Shown one piece after another: positions 28,243 to 37,438 of a stretch of DNA of 64,000 nt. The stretch covers positions 107,232 to 171,231 of the forward strand of contig NZ_JADKYP010000009.1 of NCBI RefSeq assembly GCF_015354405.1, in the 5' to 3' direction. The notes beneath the pieces were generated by a model that was given only the letters and a program-made list of their open reading frames with translations, was not told where the DNA came from and searched no databases. This DNA comes from Nocardia sp. BSTN01 (GTDB taxonomy: Bacteria > Actinomycetota > Actinomycetes > Mycobacteriales > Mycobacteriaceae). The translations under genes were made by a program, and so were the position numbers. Each line of letters begins with the position of its first letter. Position 1 is the first letter of the stretch.

Positions 28243-28749
28243 ACCGTCTCACATATGTGGGCTGGACCACGCCGCGCCGGACCGCTCGCGGAAACCCGGC
28301 GGACCGAAGCAGACATATCGACCGCCCGACATCCGTCCGCATACTGCGCGAAATCACCGTGCCGGTCGACCGCGCAATTTCGCGGGTCACGATGAATTAC
28401 CGTGTGCCGCATACGGACCGGACACCGAGCGGCGGCAGACGATAGCGGGAGCGAGGCGAAGAAAGCTATCACGCTACAATCTCTATGGGCAACGGAAATT
28501 TTCGCTCGCACCGCCATATCCCGGCCGGCTGATCGAGACCGGTGGTCGAGGCAGTGCGACAAGGGGTAACCGGGGCCCACCGAAAATGTGCGCGCACCAG
28601 ATCCGCGACCCCCTTTGCGCCGCGCTCGGACAGCGATCCGGGTGGCGAGAGTGCAGGTGGAAACCGCCGGAAATGTGGTGGCCCGGAAATCCGGTCCCAA
28701 TCCACCCTCGTGCGCGCTGGATGCGATCAACACGAGGAAGGCACGAATC
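28243..28749 (+). other. Long leader/intergenic region before the RNA helicase gene
   Basis: About 500 bp without a gene I can support. It includes ACATATGT (28251-28258), a TACAAT -10-like hexamer preceded by GC at 28475-28480, and several AT-richer patches. If transcription starts near 28487, the helicase mRNA would have a leader of roughly 260 nt. Several antisense reading frames cross it but lack ribosome binding sites. Confidence 0.4.
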
Positions 28750-30393
<1,644 letters not shown>

Positions 30394-30419
30394 TCGCCGG
30401 ATCGGTTAGTCTCGCTGAC

Positions 30420-31637
30420 GTGCTCGCACCCGAGCGGCGGACGCGCGCCGACCTCTATGCCGCAGTCGCGATCGCCGTTGTCGTGGCGATCGCGGGGGTT
30501 GTCGTGTGGTCGACGAGCGACGCCCGCGGCACCGAATCCGATCCGGCGGCACATCCGGCCTCGGTGGCGCCGGTGGCCGATCGGCTGCCGGACACCCTCA
30601 CCGAACGATGGCACGCCCCGGACGGCGTCGCCGCGCGGGCATTGACCTCGAGCGGCGTCGCCATCACCGGTGACGGCGGCACCGTGCGCGGCCTCGACGC
30701 CGCCACCGGGCGCGAGCTCTGGAAGTATCAGCGCGATCTGCCGCTGTGCGCGCTGGAGAGCCAATTCGCCACGGTGATCGCCACGTATCGCGATCCGCGC
30801 GGTTGCAGCCAGACGACGATGCTCGGCGCGGAGGACGGGCGCCGGCGCACCGCGCGCAGCAGCTATATGGATTCCCAGGTCCGGCTGTCCACCGACGGCA
30901 CCTACGTGCTGGCCCAGGGTCCGCGCCGGCTGGAGGTGTGGCGGTCGGATCTGGTCCGCACGCTCGAATACGGCTACGTCGACGCGCAGGTGAACCCGCA
31001 CACCCAGCCCCGGCACGACTGCACGCTGCTGTCGGCGGCCTCGGGCGGCAGCCGCCTGGCCGTGCTCGAACGCTGCCCCGACGACGCCGCGAACCGGCTG
31101 ACGGTGCTGAATCCGGCGCCGAAGGACGCCTCCGCTCCGGAGGAGTACGGCTCGCACGTCCTGACCGAACCCGGCGCCGCGGCCGCCGACGCCCGCGTCG
31201 TCGCGGTCTCGGACAACCGGATCGCGCTGTATCTTCCCGGAACCGACGCCGCGCCACCGGAATTCGCGATCTACGATGCCAGCGCGAATTCGCTTGCGGT
31301 ACATCGTCTCACCGCGCCGATCGCGGACAACAGCACGGTCACCCGGCTCGGTTCCGCATATTTCGTCTTCACCGGCAACAGCGTGATCGCGTTGAGCGCG
31401 AGCACCTTCGAGCCGCTGTGGACCGCACCGGACGCCCTGGGCGCACCGGCGATGATGGCGGGCAACGTCCTGGTTCCGGTCGCCGACGGTATCGCGGCGC
31501 TCGATCCGGGCAGCGGCGCCCAGCAGAAGCGGATCCCGTTGCGGCGCAGCGACTATCACGGGGAGCCGATTTCGCTGGCCGTGAGCGGTCCGATGGTGCT
31601 GGAGTTGCGGGGCGGCCGGCTCTACGGAACCAGCTGA
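30420..31637 (+). CDS. Membrane-anchored beta-propeller protein (Rv3212-like)
   Basis: Protein of 405 residues starting at a GTG. One N-terminal transmembrane helix (LYAAVAIAVVVAIAGVVVW, ~12-30) anchors a large outer domain with repeated WD/PQQ-type propeller blades (for example VRGLDAATGRELWKYQRD, VIALSASTFEPLWTAPD and IAALDPGSGAQQKRI). Four cysteines in the outer domain could form two disulfides. It follows the helicase gene after 26 bp, the same order as Rv3211-Rv3212, and is probably cotranscribed. Function unknown; a cell-surface binding or scaffold role is the modest guess. Confidence 0.75.
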   Translation: MLAPERRTRADLYAAVAIAVVVAIAGVVVWSTSDARGTESDPAAHPASVAPVADRLPDTLTERWHAPDGVAARALTSSGVAITGDGGTVRGLDAATGRELWKYQRDLPLCALESQFATVIATYRDPRGCSQTTMLGAEDGRRRTARSSYMDSQVRLSTDGTYVLAQGPRRLEVWRSDLVRTLEYGYVDAQVNPHTQPRHDCTLLSAASGGSRLAVLERCPDDAANRLTVLNPAPKDASAPEEYGSHVLTEPGAAAADARVVAVSDNRIALYLPGTDAAPPEFAIYDASANSLAVHRLTAPIADNSTVTRLGSAYFVFTGNSVIALSASTFEPLWTAPDALGAPAMMAGNVLVPVADGIAALDPGSGAQQKRIPLRRSDYHGEPISLAVSGPMVLELRGGRLYGTS

Positions 31638-31693
31638 GCCCACGCCTCGGTCCGTCCGCCGGGCCGCCCGCGCGGTGCGGCATGATCGAAATC

Positions 31694-32326
31694 ATGAGTG
31701 CATCGGACAGGGACTATCGGCTGGTGCTGCTGCGGCACGGCGAGACCGCGTGGTCGGCGGCGCGCAAACACACCGGGCGCACCGATATCGCGCTCACCGA
31801 ACGCGGCGAAGCGCAGGCCCGCGCCGCCGGGAAGGTCGTGGCGGGACTCGGCCTGAGCGATCCGCTGGTACTGACCAGCCCGAAGCAGCGCGCCGTGCGC
31901 AGCGCCGAACTGGCCGGGCTGCCCGATCCGCGCATCGACGACGACCTGGTCGAATGGGATTACGGCGACTACGAGGGCCTGACCACCCCGCAGATCCGCG
32001 AAACCGCGCCGGGCTGGACGGTCTTCACCGGCGACGTCCCGGGCGGTGAATCCGCCGATGCGGTCGGCGCGCGGGCCGATCGGGTGCTGGAATCGGTGGC
32101 GCCCGCGCTGCGGATACGCGATGTGGTGCTGGTCGGGCACGGACATTTCTCCCGGGTGCTGATCGCGCGCTGGGCGGGGTTCCCGGCCCGGGAGGGACGG
32201 CGATTCTTCCTGTCCACCGCCGCGATCAGCGTGCTCGGTCACGATCACCAGGCCGCGACGATTCTGGCGCACAATATCGTGGCGCCCGAGGCGAGCCGAG
32301 AATCAGACACCGAGGCGAGCCGATGA
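31694..32326 (+). CDS. Histidine-phosphatase-superfamily acid phosphatase (Rv3214-like)
   Basis: Phosphatase of 210 residues. The phospho-accepting motif LVLLRHGETAW is at residues ~9-19 and the second catalytic histidine is in VVLVGHGHFSRVLIARW. The stretch EWDYGDYEGLTTPQIRE is shared with Rv3214, formerly called Gpm2 or EntD, which was shown to be an acid phosphatase rather than a mutase. ATG 31694 is chosen; an ATG 12 nt upstream (31682) is in frame. It overlaps the following acetyltransferase gene by 4 bp. Confidence 0.88.
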   Translation: MSASDRDYRLVLLRHGETAWSAARKHTGRTDIALTERGEAQARAAGKVVAGLGLSDPLVLTSPKQRAVRSAELAGLPDPRIDDDLVEWDYGDYEGLTTPQIRETAPGWTVFTGDVPGGESADAVGARADRVLESVAPALRIRDVVLVGHGHFSRVLIARWAGFPAREGRRFFLSTAAISVLGHDHQAATILAHNIVAPEASRESDTEASR

Positions 32327-32802
32327 TCCGCCGCGCCACGCCCGAGGATGTGCCCGACCTCGTCGAACTCGTCTACGACCTCGCCGACTACGAGAAGGCG
32401 CGCGAACAGTGTGCCTTGACCGCCGCCGACCTGCACACCGCCCTGTTCGGTCCGGCGCCGGCGCTGTTCGCCCATGTCGCGACCGTCGATGGGCGGGTCG
32501 CCGGATGCGCGATCTGGTTTCTCAATTATTCGACCTGGACCGGTAAGCACGGCATCTACCTGGAAGATCTGTACGTCCGGCCGGAGGCGCGCGGTCGCGG
32601 CCTGGGCAAAGCGCTGCTCGCCGAACTGGCCCGCGAGGCCGTGGCCAACGGGTACACCCGGGTGGATTGGTCGGTGCTGGACTGGAACACGCCCTCGATC
32701 GAGTTCTACCGTGGGCTGGGCGCGGCGGCCCAGGACGAGTGGACCGGGTTCCGGCTCGCGGGTGACGCGCTGGCGCGGCTCGCCGATTCCGGAAAATCCT
32801 GA
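32323..32802 (+). CDS. GNAT acetyltransferase, diamine/spermidine type
   Basis: N-acetyltransferase of 159 residues. The acetyl-CoA loop is YVRPEARGRGLGKALLAEL (R-x-x-G-x-G/A at about residues 87-98). The sequence pattern, including WFLNYSTWTGKHGIYLEDLY just before the loop and WSVLDWNTPSIEFYRGLGA after, is that of the SAT1/SAT2-type polyamine or thialysine acetyltransferases. Its ATG overlaps the phosphatase stop (ATGA), so translation is coupled. The true amine substrate is not known. Confidence 0.82.
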   Translation: MIRRATPEDVPDLVELVYDLADYEKAREQCALTAADLHTALFGPAPALFAHVATVDGRVAGCAIWFLNYSTWTGKHGIYLEDLYVRPEARGRGLGKALLAELAREAVANGYTRVDWSVLDWNTPSIEFYRGLGAAAQDEWTGFRLAGDALARLADSGKS

Positions 32803-32818
32803 GAATTCTGCGCGCCGG

Positions 32819-32845
32819 TGTCGATTCCGCGGCGGGGTGCGCGTC
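32819..32845 (+). promoter_or_regulatory. ECF42-type promoter of the YCII/sigma-factor operon
   Basis: TGTCGA at 32819-32824, a 17-bp spacer, and CGTC at 32842-32845, ending about 50 bp before the YCII gene start. As I recall, the published ECF42 signature is TGTCGA in the -35 and CGA/TC in the -10 region. This fits autoregulation by the sigma factor encoded two genes on. Confidence 0.6.
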
Positions 32846-32895
32846 GAAGAGTTGAATGGCTCGAAAGGCGGGCCACCCACTCGGAGGACGAAACC

Positions 32896-33237
32896 ATGTC
32901 GCAATATCTGATCCTCATCTACCAGGACGAGCGTGCCGTGGCCGAACCGGAGTCCGGCGGCGCGATGGCGGACAGTCACCGGCAGTTCGGCGAGGCCCAC
33001 GCGGCGGCGCTGCGCGGCGGAAACGCCTTGCACCACAGTCACACCGCCACCACTGTGCGGCCGGACGGCGCCGGTGACTTCGTGATCACCGACGGCCCGT
33101 TCGCCGAGACCAAGGAGCAGCTCGGCGGCTACTACCTGATCGAGGCCGAGGATCTCGACGCCGCGATCGCCATCGCCCGCCGCGTGCCGATGGGCTCCGG
33201 GGGCGTGGAAGTGCGCCCGGTCCTCGAATTGAGCTGA
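32896..33237 (+). CDS. YCII/DGPF-domain protein, partner of an ECF42 sigma factor
   Basis: Small protein of 113 residues beginning SQYLILIYQDERAVAEPES, with the family signature ITDGPFAETKEQLGGYYLIEAEDLDAA. The DGPF motif gives the older family name. In ECF42 loci one or more such genes always accompany the sigma factor and are its main targets; what they do is unresolved. A GGAGGA ribosome binding site (32883-32888) precedes the ATG. The sigma gene follows after 8 bp. Confidence 0.88.
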   Translation: MSQYLILIYQDERAVAEPESGGAMADSHRQFGEAHAAALRGGNALHHSHTATTVRPDGAGDFVITDGPFAETKEQLGGYYLIEAEDLDAAIAIARRVPMGSGGVEVRPVLELS

Positions 33238-33245
33238 GCCGCACC

Positions 33246-34559
33246 GTGCTCGACGACCACTCCCCCGACCCGATCGACCGCTCCGCCGATCGGGTCGCCG
33301 CGGCGGTGGCCGACGCCCATCGACGGGAGTGGGCGTTCGTGCTCGCGTCGACCGTACGGGTGACCCACGACCTCGAGCTCGCCGAGGAATGCGTCCAGGA
33401 CGCGTACGCGCAGGCGCTGGTGCGATGGGCCGCGGACGGAATTCCGTCCCGGCCCGCGGCCTGGCTGACCACGGTGGCGCGCAATCGCGCACTGGATCTG
33501 CTGCGCCGGCAGTCCACCGCGCGCCGGGCGCTGCCACTGCTGATCGCGGACGAGACAACCACCGGGACAACAGATTTCGATGCCATCGATCCATACGATC
33601 CGCAGTTCCCCGACGATCGCCTGCGACTGATCTGCACCTGCTGTCATCCGGCGCTGGCCCCGCAGACCCAGGTCGCGCTCACCCTGCGACTGGTCTGCGG
33701 GCTCACCACGGCCGAGGTCGCGCGCGCCTTCCTGGTGGCCGAGCCCACGATGGCCGCGCGGATCACCCGCGCCAAGAAGAAGATCGCCGCGGCCCGGATT
33801 CCCTATCGAGTACCGGCGCCGGCCGAACTGCCCGAGCGCATCGAGGCCGTGCTGGCGGTGGTGCATCTGCTGTTCACCACCGGGCACACCGCACCGTCGG
33901 GCGACGACCTCATCCGCCGCGATCTGACCGAACGCGCCCTCGATCTGGCGCGGATGCTGCACGGTCTGCTGCCCGAGGACCCGGAGATCGCGGGCCTGCT
34001 CGCCCTGCTGCTGCTCACCGACGCCCGCCGCGCGGCGCGGGTGACGTCCGGGGGCGCCATGGTCGCGCTGGCCAATCAGGATCGCGCGCGCTGGGATCGG
34101 GCGGAGATCACCCAGGGCATCGCACTGGTGCGCTTCGCGCTGGAACGGCGGCCGGGCCGCTATGCGCTGCAGGCCGCGATCGCCGCCGTGCATGCCGAGG
34201 CGCCCAGCTACGCCGCCACCGACTGGCAGGAGATCCGCGGGCTCTACGACGTGCTGATCCGGATCTGGCCCTCGCCGGTGGTGGCGCTCAATCGAGCCGT
34301 CGCGATCGGGATGACGGGCGGTCCGGCCGCCGGGTATGTCGAGCTCGACGCCCTCGCCGCCGAACCGCAGCTGGCCGGATACAGCTACCTGCCCGCCGCA
34401 CGAGCCCACTTCCTCACCGAACTCGGGCGGTTCGACGAGGCCCGGCTCGCCTACTCCGAGGCTCTGCTGCTGACCGAGAACGCCGCCGAGCGCGATTTTC
34501 TCGACCGTCGCCTGGCCGAGGTCGACCGGCGCGCGTCCGGCCGCCACAATGGCCGCTGA
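33246..34559 (+). CDS. ECF sigma factor, group ECF42, with C-terminal TPR-like extension
   Basis: RNA polymerase sigma factor of 437 residues, about twice the length of a plain ECF sigma. Region 2 covers ~30-95 (LELAEECVQDAYAQAL and RPAAWLTTVARNRALDLLRRQ), and region 4 covers ~145-190 (QVALTLRLVCGLTTAEVARAFLVAEPTMAARI). The remaining ~240 residues are the DUF6596/TPR-like extension typical of ECF42, which is needed for activity in the studied case. No anti-sigma gene is adjacent, as usual for this group. It starts at a GTG and is cotranscribed with the YCII gene. Confidence 0.9.
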   Translation: MLDDHSPDPIDRSADRVAAAVADAHRREWAFVLASTVRVTHDLELAEECVQDAYAQALVRWAADGIPSRPAAWLTTVARNRALDLLRRQSTARRALPLLIADETTTGTTDFDAIDPYDPQFPDDRLRLICTCCHPALAPQTQVALTLRLVCGLTTAEVARAFLVAEPTMAARITRAKKKIAAARIPYRVPAPAELPERIEAVLAVVHLLFTTGHTAPSGDDLIRRDLTERALDLARMLHGLLPEDPEIAGLLALLLLTDARRAARVTSGGAMVALANQDRARWDRAEITQGIALVRFALERRPGRYALQAAIAAVHAEAPSYAATDWQEIRGLYDVLIRIWPSPVVALNRAVAIGMTGGPAAGYVELDALAAEPQLAGYSYLPAARAHFLTELGRFDEARLAYSEALLLTENAAERDFLDRRLAEVDRRASGRHNGR

Positions 34560-34597
34560 GGCGGCGTTTCGCGCGGTCGCGGGCATAGGGTGGACCG

Positions 34598-35212
34598 ATG
34601 GATGTGACCGTTCGTCCCGTGACGGAATCGGAAGTGCCCGAACTGGCCCGCGTGCTCGGTCTGGCGTTCGACGACGATCCGATCATGCGGTGGTGCATAC
34701 CCGCCGAACGCTCCCGGCCCGTCCGCGCGGCGACCATGTTCGGCGTGCTGATCCGGCATCTGTACCTGCGGCACGGGACGGTCGACGCGGCCTTCGACGC
34801 ATCGGGCCGGATCGTCGGGGGTGCGGTGTGGTCGCCGCCCGGGCAGTGGAATTCCTCCGACGCCGATCAACTGCGAATGCTGCCCGCGCTGGCGCGTGCG
34901 TTCCGGCTGCGGCTGCTCTCCGTGGGGCGGATGTCGGATCGGATGAGCAAGGCGCATCCGCACGAACCGCACTGGTATCTCGCCATCGTCGGCACCGATC
35001 CCGCGGTCCGCGGCAAGGGGTACGGGCACGCGCTGCTGGCGCCGCGGCTGGCGCACTGTGACGAAACCGGCGCGCCCGCATACCTGGAATCCAGCAAGTT
35101 CGCCAATATCGCCTATTACGAGCGCTACGGCTTCGATCTGCGCGGCGAACTCGACGTCACCGGCGGCGGACCGCCGCTGTGGCCGATGTGGCGTCAGTCC
35201 GCGGCGTCGTAG
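34598..35212 (+). CDS. GNAT-family N-acetyltransferase
   Basis: Acetyltransferase of 204 residues starting MDVTVRPVTESEVPELARVL. The acetyl-CoA loop is AIVGTDPAVRGKGYGHALLAPRL (~125-145), followed by the usual YLESSKFANIAYYERYGFDLRGE. Similar proteins are common in actinobacteria with no assigned substrate. Its last 19 bp overlap, on the other strand, the 3' end of the membrane protein gene at 35194-35640. A short 38-bp gap from the sigma gene suggests possible readthrough from the ECF42 promoter. Confidence 0.8.
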   Translation: MDVTVRPVTESEVPELARVLGLAFDDDPIMRWCIPAERSRPVRAATMFGVLIRHLYLRHGTVDAAFDASGRIVGGAVWSPPGQWNSSDADQLRMLPALARAFRLRLLSVGRMSDRMSKAHPHEPHWYLAIVGTDPAVRGKGYGHALLAPRLAHCDETGAPAYLESSKFANIAYYERYGFDLRGELDVTGGGPPLWPMWRQSAAS

Positions 35213-35640
35213 GCCTGGGCCATCCAGCGCACCGACGGCGGCGAGAAGATCAGGCCGAGGGTGACGAGAGCGAGCAGCCCGACCGGAATGCCCAGTTCGA
35301 ACCGATGCGAGCTGAGCATGTACCAGGCGGCGGGCAGCAGCAGCACCTGCGCGATCACCACGATGGCCCGGCCCCAGCGCTTTCCGCGCAGTAGGCCGAG
35401 GCCGGCGGCCAGCACCGCGCCGGCCAGGATGACGAACCAGGCGGCGGTGCCGTAGGCCGATTTCGCGGAGGTGTCGGCCGACGTGATGCCCTGCACCACG
35501 AGCACGATCGCGATGATCACCCCGATCAGGCCCTCGAGCGTGGCCAGCGCTCCGGCCGCGCGCACCGTGCCCGGAGTCGGGTCGGTCGCGCCGCCGGTGG
35601 TGCCGCCGGTGCTCTCACTGTCCGCGTTCTGCTTCGCCAC
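35194..35640 (-). CDS. Four-helix integral membrane protein (Rv3217c-like)
   Basis: Protein of 148 residues with a polar N-terminus of about 25 residues and four hydrophobic segments (LEGLIGVIIAIVLVVQGI, AAWFVILAGAVLAAGLGLL, AIVVIAQVLLLPAAWYML and LGIPVGLLALVTLGLIF). The ending SPPSVRWMAQAYDAAD is characteristic. By order it corresponds to Rv3217c. Start is a GTG at 35640. No function is known. Its 3' end overlaps the convergent acetyltransferase gene by 19 bp. Confidence 0.75.
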   Translation of the reverse strand: MAKQNADSESTGGTTGGATDPTPGTVRAAGALATLEGLIGVIIAIVLVVQGITSADTSAKSAYGTAAWFVILAGAVLAAGLGLLRGKRWGRAIVVIAQVLLLPAAWYMLSSHRFELGIPVGLLALVTLGLIFSPPSVRWMAQAYDAAD

Positions 35641-35732
35641 CCGCCCAGCGTAGAACCGCGCGAACCGGGCCTCGCACCCGTGGTCACCTCCGCGGCGGGA
35701 TTCGCCGGCGATCGCTCAGTAGGCTGCTCAGG

Positions 35733-36758
35733 GTGCGGACGCTGTTGATCGTGAATCCGAATGCCACCTCGACCACTCCGGCCACGCGGGATCTGCTCGC
35801 CCACGCGCTGGAGAGCCGCACCCAGCTCATCGTGGCCCACACCCAGCATCGCGGCCACGCCGCCGAATTGGCGCAGTGGGCGACCGATGCCGAGATGGAC
35901 CTGATCGTGGTGCACGGCGGCGACGGCACGGTCAACGAGACCGTCAACGGATTCCTCCCGCTGCCGCGACCGAGCGCGTCCGCATCGGACGCCGTCGGCG
36001 CCGCGGAATCGGCCGCCGCGCAACGAGCGGGCACCTGGATCCCGCGGTTGGGCGTGATCCCGGGCGGTTCGGCGAACGTGTTCGCGCGTTCGCTGGGTAT
36101 CGAGGCGGATCCGGTGGCCGCGACCAATCAGCTCATCGACCTGCTCTCACTCGACGGCGGCGACGCCCACGCCGGCGATCGCCGGATCGGCCTGATGGTC
36201 GCCGACGGCCGCTGGTGCGCGTTCAGCGCGGGCGTCGGGTTGGACGCCGACGTGTGCGAGGCGATCGATCGCAGCCGCGCCGCGGGCCATGCCGCGACGC
36301 CGGCCCGGTACCTGCGCACCACGGTCCGGCAATTCTTCCGGGCCAAGCGGCGCGAGCCCGCGATCACCGTGCGTGTTCCCGGCCACGATCCGGTGCCGGG
36401 CGTGCATTACGCCTTCGTCACGAACACCAGTCCGTGGACCTATCTGGACAGCACTCCCGTGCGCACCAATCCCGGGACGACCTTCGAACGCGGACTCGGT
36501 GTGTTTGCGATGCGGACGATGGGGGTATTGCCGACACTGTCGGTCGCCAGGCAACTCCTGGCGTCCGACGGAGATCCGAAGGCCCGCAATTTGTTTCGCG
36601 TCGACGATGTATCTTCGGTGCGAATCGAAGCCGACGACGAGGTCGGCCTGCAAATCGATGGCGACTTCATCGGCCGCCGCAACGTGGTGGATTTCACCTC
36701 GGTGCCGGAAGTGCTCGAAGTGGTCGCTCCCGAGCCGGATTCCGCCCGACACAACTGA
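35733..36758 (+). CDS. Diacylglycerol/sphingosine-kinase-domain protein (Rv3218-like)
   Basis: Lipid-kinase-fold protein of 341 residues. The nucleotide-binding loop is DLIVVHGGDGTVNETVNGFL (~60-80), preceded by LLIVNPNATSTTPATRD at the start, and followed by LGVIPGGSANVFARSLGI. The C-terminal beta domain ends with GLQIDGDFIGRRN. The substrate may be diacylglycerol, phosphatidylinositol-related lipids or others. It starts at GTG 35733. The block before whiB1 has this gene in the same place as Rv3218. Confidence 0.85.
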   Translation: MRTLLIVNPNATSTTPATRDLLAHALESRTQLIVAHTQHRGHAAELAQWATDAEMDLIVVHGGDGTVNETVNGFLPLPRPSASASDAVGAAESAAAQRAGTWIPRLGVIPGGSANVFARSLGIEADPVAATNQLIDLLSLDGGDAHAGDRRIGLMVADGRWCAFSAGVGLDADVCEAIDRSRAAGHAATPARYLRTTVRQFFRAKRREPAITVRVPGHDPVPGVHYAFVTNTSPWTYLDSTPVRTNPGTTFERGLGVFAMRTMGVLPTLSVARQLLASDGDPKARNLFRVDDVSSVRIEADDEVGLQIDGDFIGRRNVVDFTSVPEVLEVVAPEPDSARHN

Positions 36759-36839
36759 GAAACCTCGCAGTTGCGCTGCGGAAACCCGCACAAGCGAGTA
36801 CAAAGGACTCCGCAGGCCCGGCTTTTCAGGGCTTTAGAG

Positions 36840-36904
36840 CGTGAGCTTCCCCACGGTGCACCCGAAGGCTATTGACATCTACGGTGTTCGTGAAAGCATT
36901 CACA
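36840..36904 (+). promoter_or_regulatory. whiB1 control region with two CRP-like sites
   Basis: A good CRP-type site, CGTGA-AAGCAT-TCACA, is at 36889-36904, and a weaker one, CGTGA-GCTTCC-CCACG, at 36840-36855 (centres 49 bp apart). TTGACA at 36872-36877 is a possible -35. M. tuberculosis whiB1 is controlled by the cAMP receptor protein through two sites, one activating and one repressing, so the arrangement is expected here. Confidence 0.55.
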
Positions 36905-36992
36905 AGCAACCGTGCGGAAACATTCGAGACGCACAAGTGAACGGACCACAAACCAGCGGCGCCTTACGGCGCCCATGCAAAGGAGCAGAGGA

Positions 36993-37247
36993 ATGGACTG
37001 GCGCCACAAGGCCATCTGTCGCGACGAGGACCCCGAGCTGTTCTTCCCGGTGGGTAACAGTGGTCCGGCGCTCGCGCAGATTGCCGATGCCAAGCTGGTC
37101 TGCGCCCGCTGCCCCGTGACCGCCGACTGCCTGTCCTGGGCCTTGTCCTCCGGACAGGATGCCGGCGTGTGGGGTGGTATGAGCGAAGACGAGCGCCGGG
37201 CGCTGAAGCGGCGCAACGCCCGCACCCGCACTCGCAGCGTCGTCTGA
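36993..37247 (+). CDS. whiB1: WhiB1-type iron-sulfur transcription factor
   Basis: WhiB-like protein of 84 residues. The four cluster-ligand cysteines are at 9, 37, 40 and 46 (C-x27-C-x2-C-x5-C), followed by the turn GVWGGMSEDERRALKRRN and a basic C-terminal tail ARTRTRSVV for DNA contact. WhiB1 of M. tuberculosis is essential, binds sigma factor A region 4 and reacts with nitric oxide. The near match in length and sequence and the position between the lipid kinase and pdtaS genes support orthology. AGGAG at 36981 precedes the ATG. Confidence 0.95.
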   Translation: MDWRHKAICRDEDPELFFPVGNSGPALAQIADAKLVCARCPVTADCLSWALSSGQDAGVWGGMSEDERRALKRRNARTRTRSVV

Positions 37248-37304
37248 GACGCGCGGCGTTACCGGCCTGTAGTAACCGCACAGCCCGACCGGTAACGCAT
37301 TTCG

Positions 37305-37329
37305 GCCCGGCACCGGAAAGGTGCCGGGC
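37305..37329 (+). terminator. Intrinsic terminator of whiB1
   Basis: GCCCGGCACC, loop GGAAA, GGTGCCGGGC: a perfect 10-bp stem 57 bp after the whiB1 stop, followed by a short T-rich stretch (TGTTTTTG from 37335). It also faces the convergent pdtaS gene. Confidence 0.88.
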
Positions 37330-37438
37330 TTCACTGTTTTTGTTGCCGGATTGTTTTCCCGCGCCATTTCACATAACCGTTCGACAGCGATTCGGACTTA
37401 TCCGATTTCCGCGACTCGCGTGTGCGTGAGGCGCCGTT

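Noticed and set aside
28251-28258. ACATATGT palindrome and nearby GTGTGACACAC as an operator of the hydrolase gene
   Set aside because: Arms are too short to separate from chance, and no adjacent regulator gene exists.
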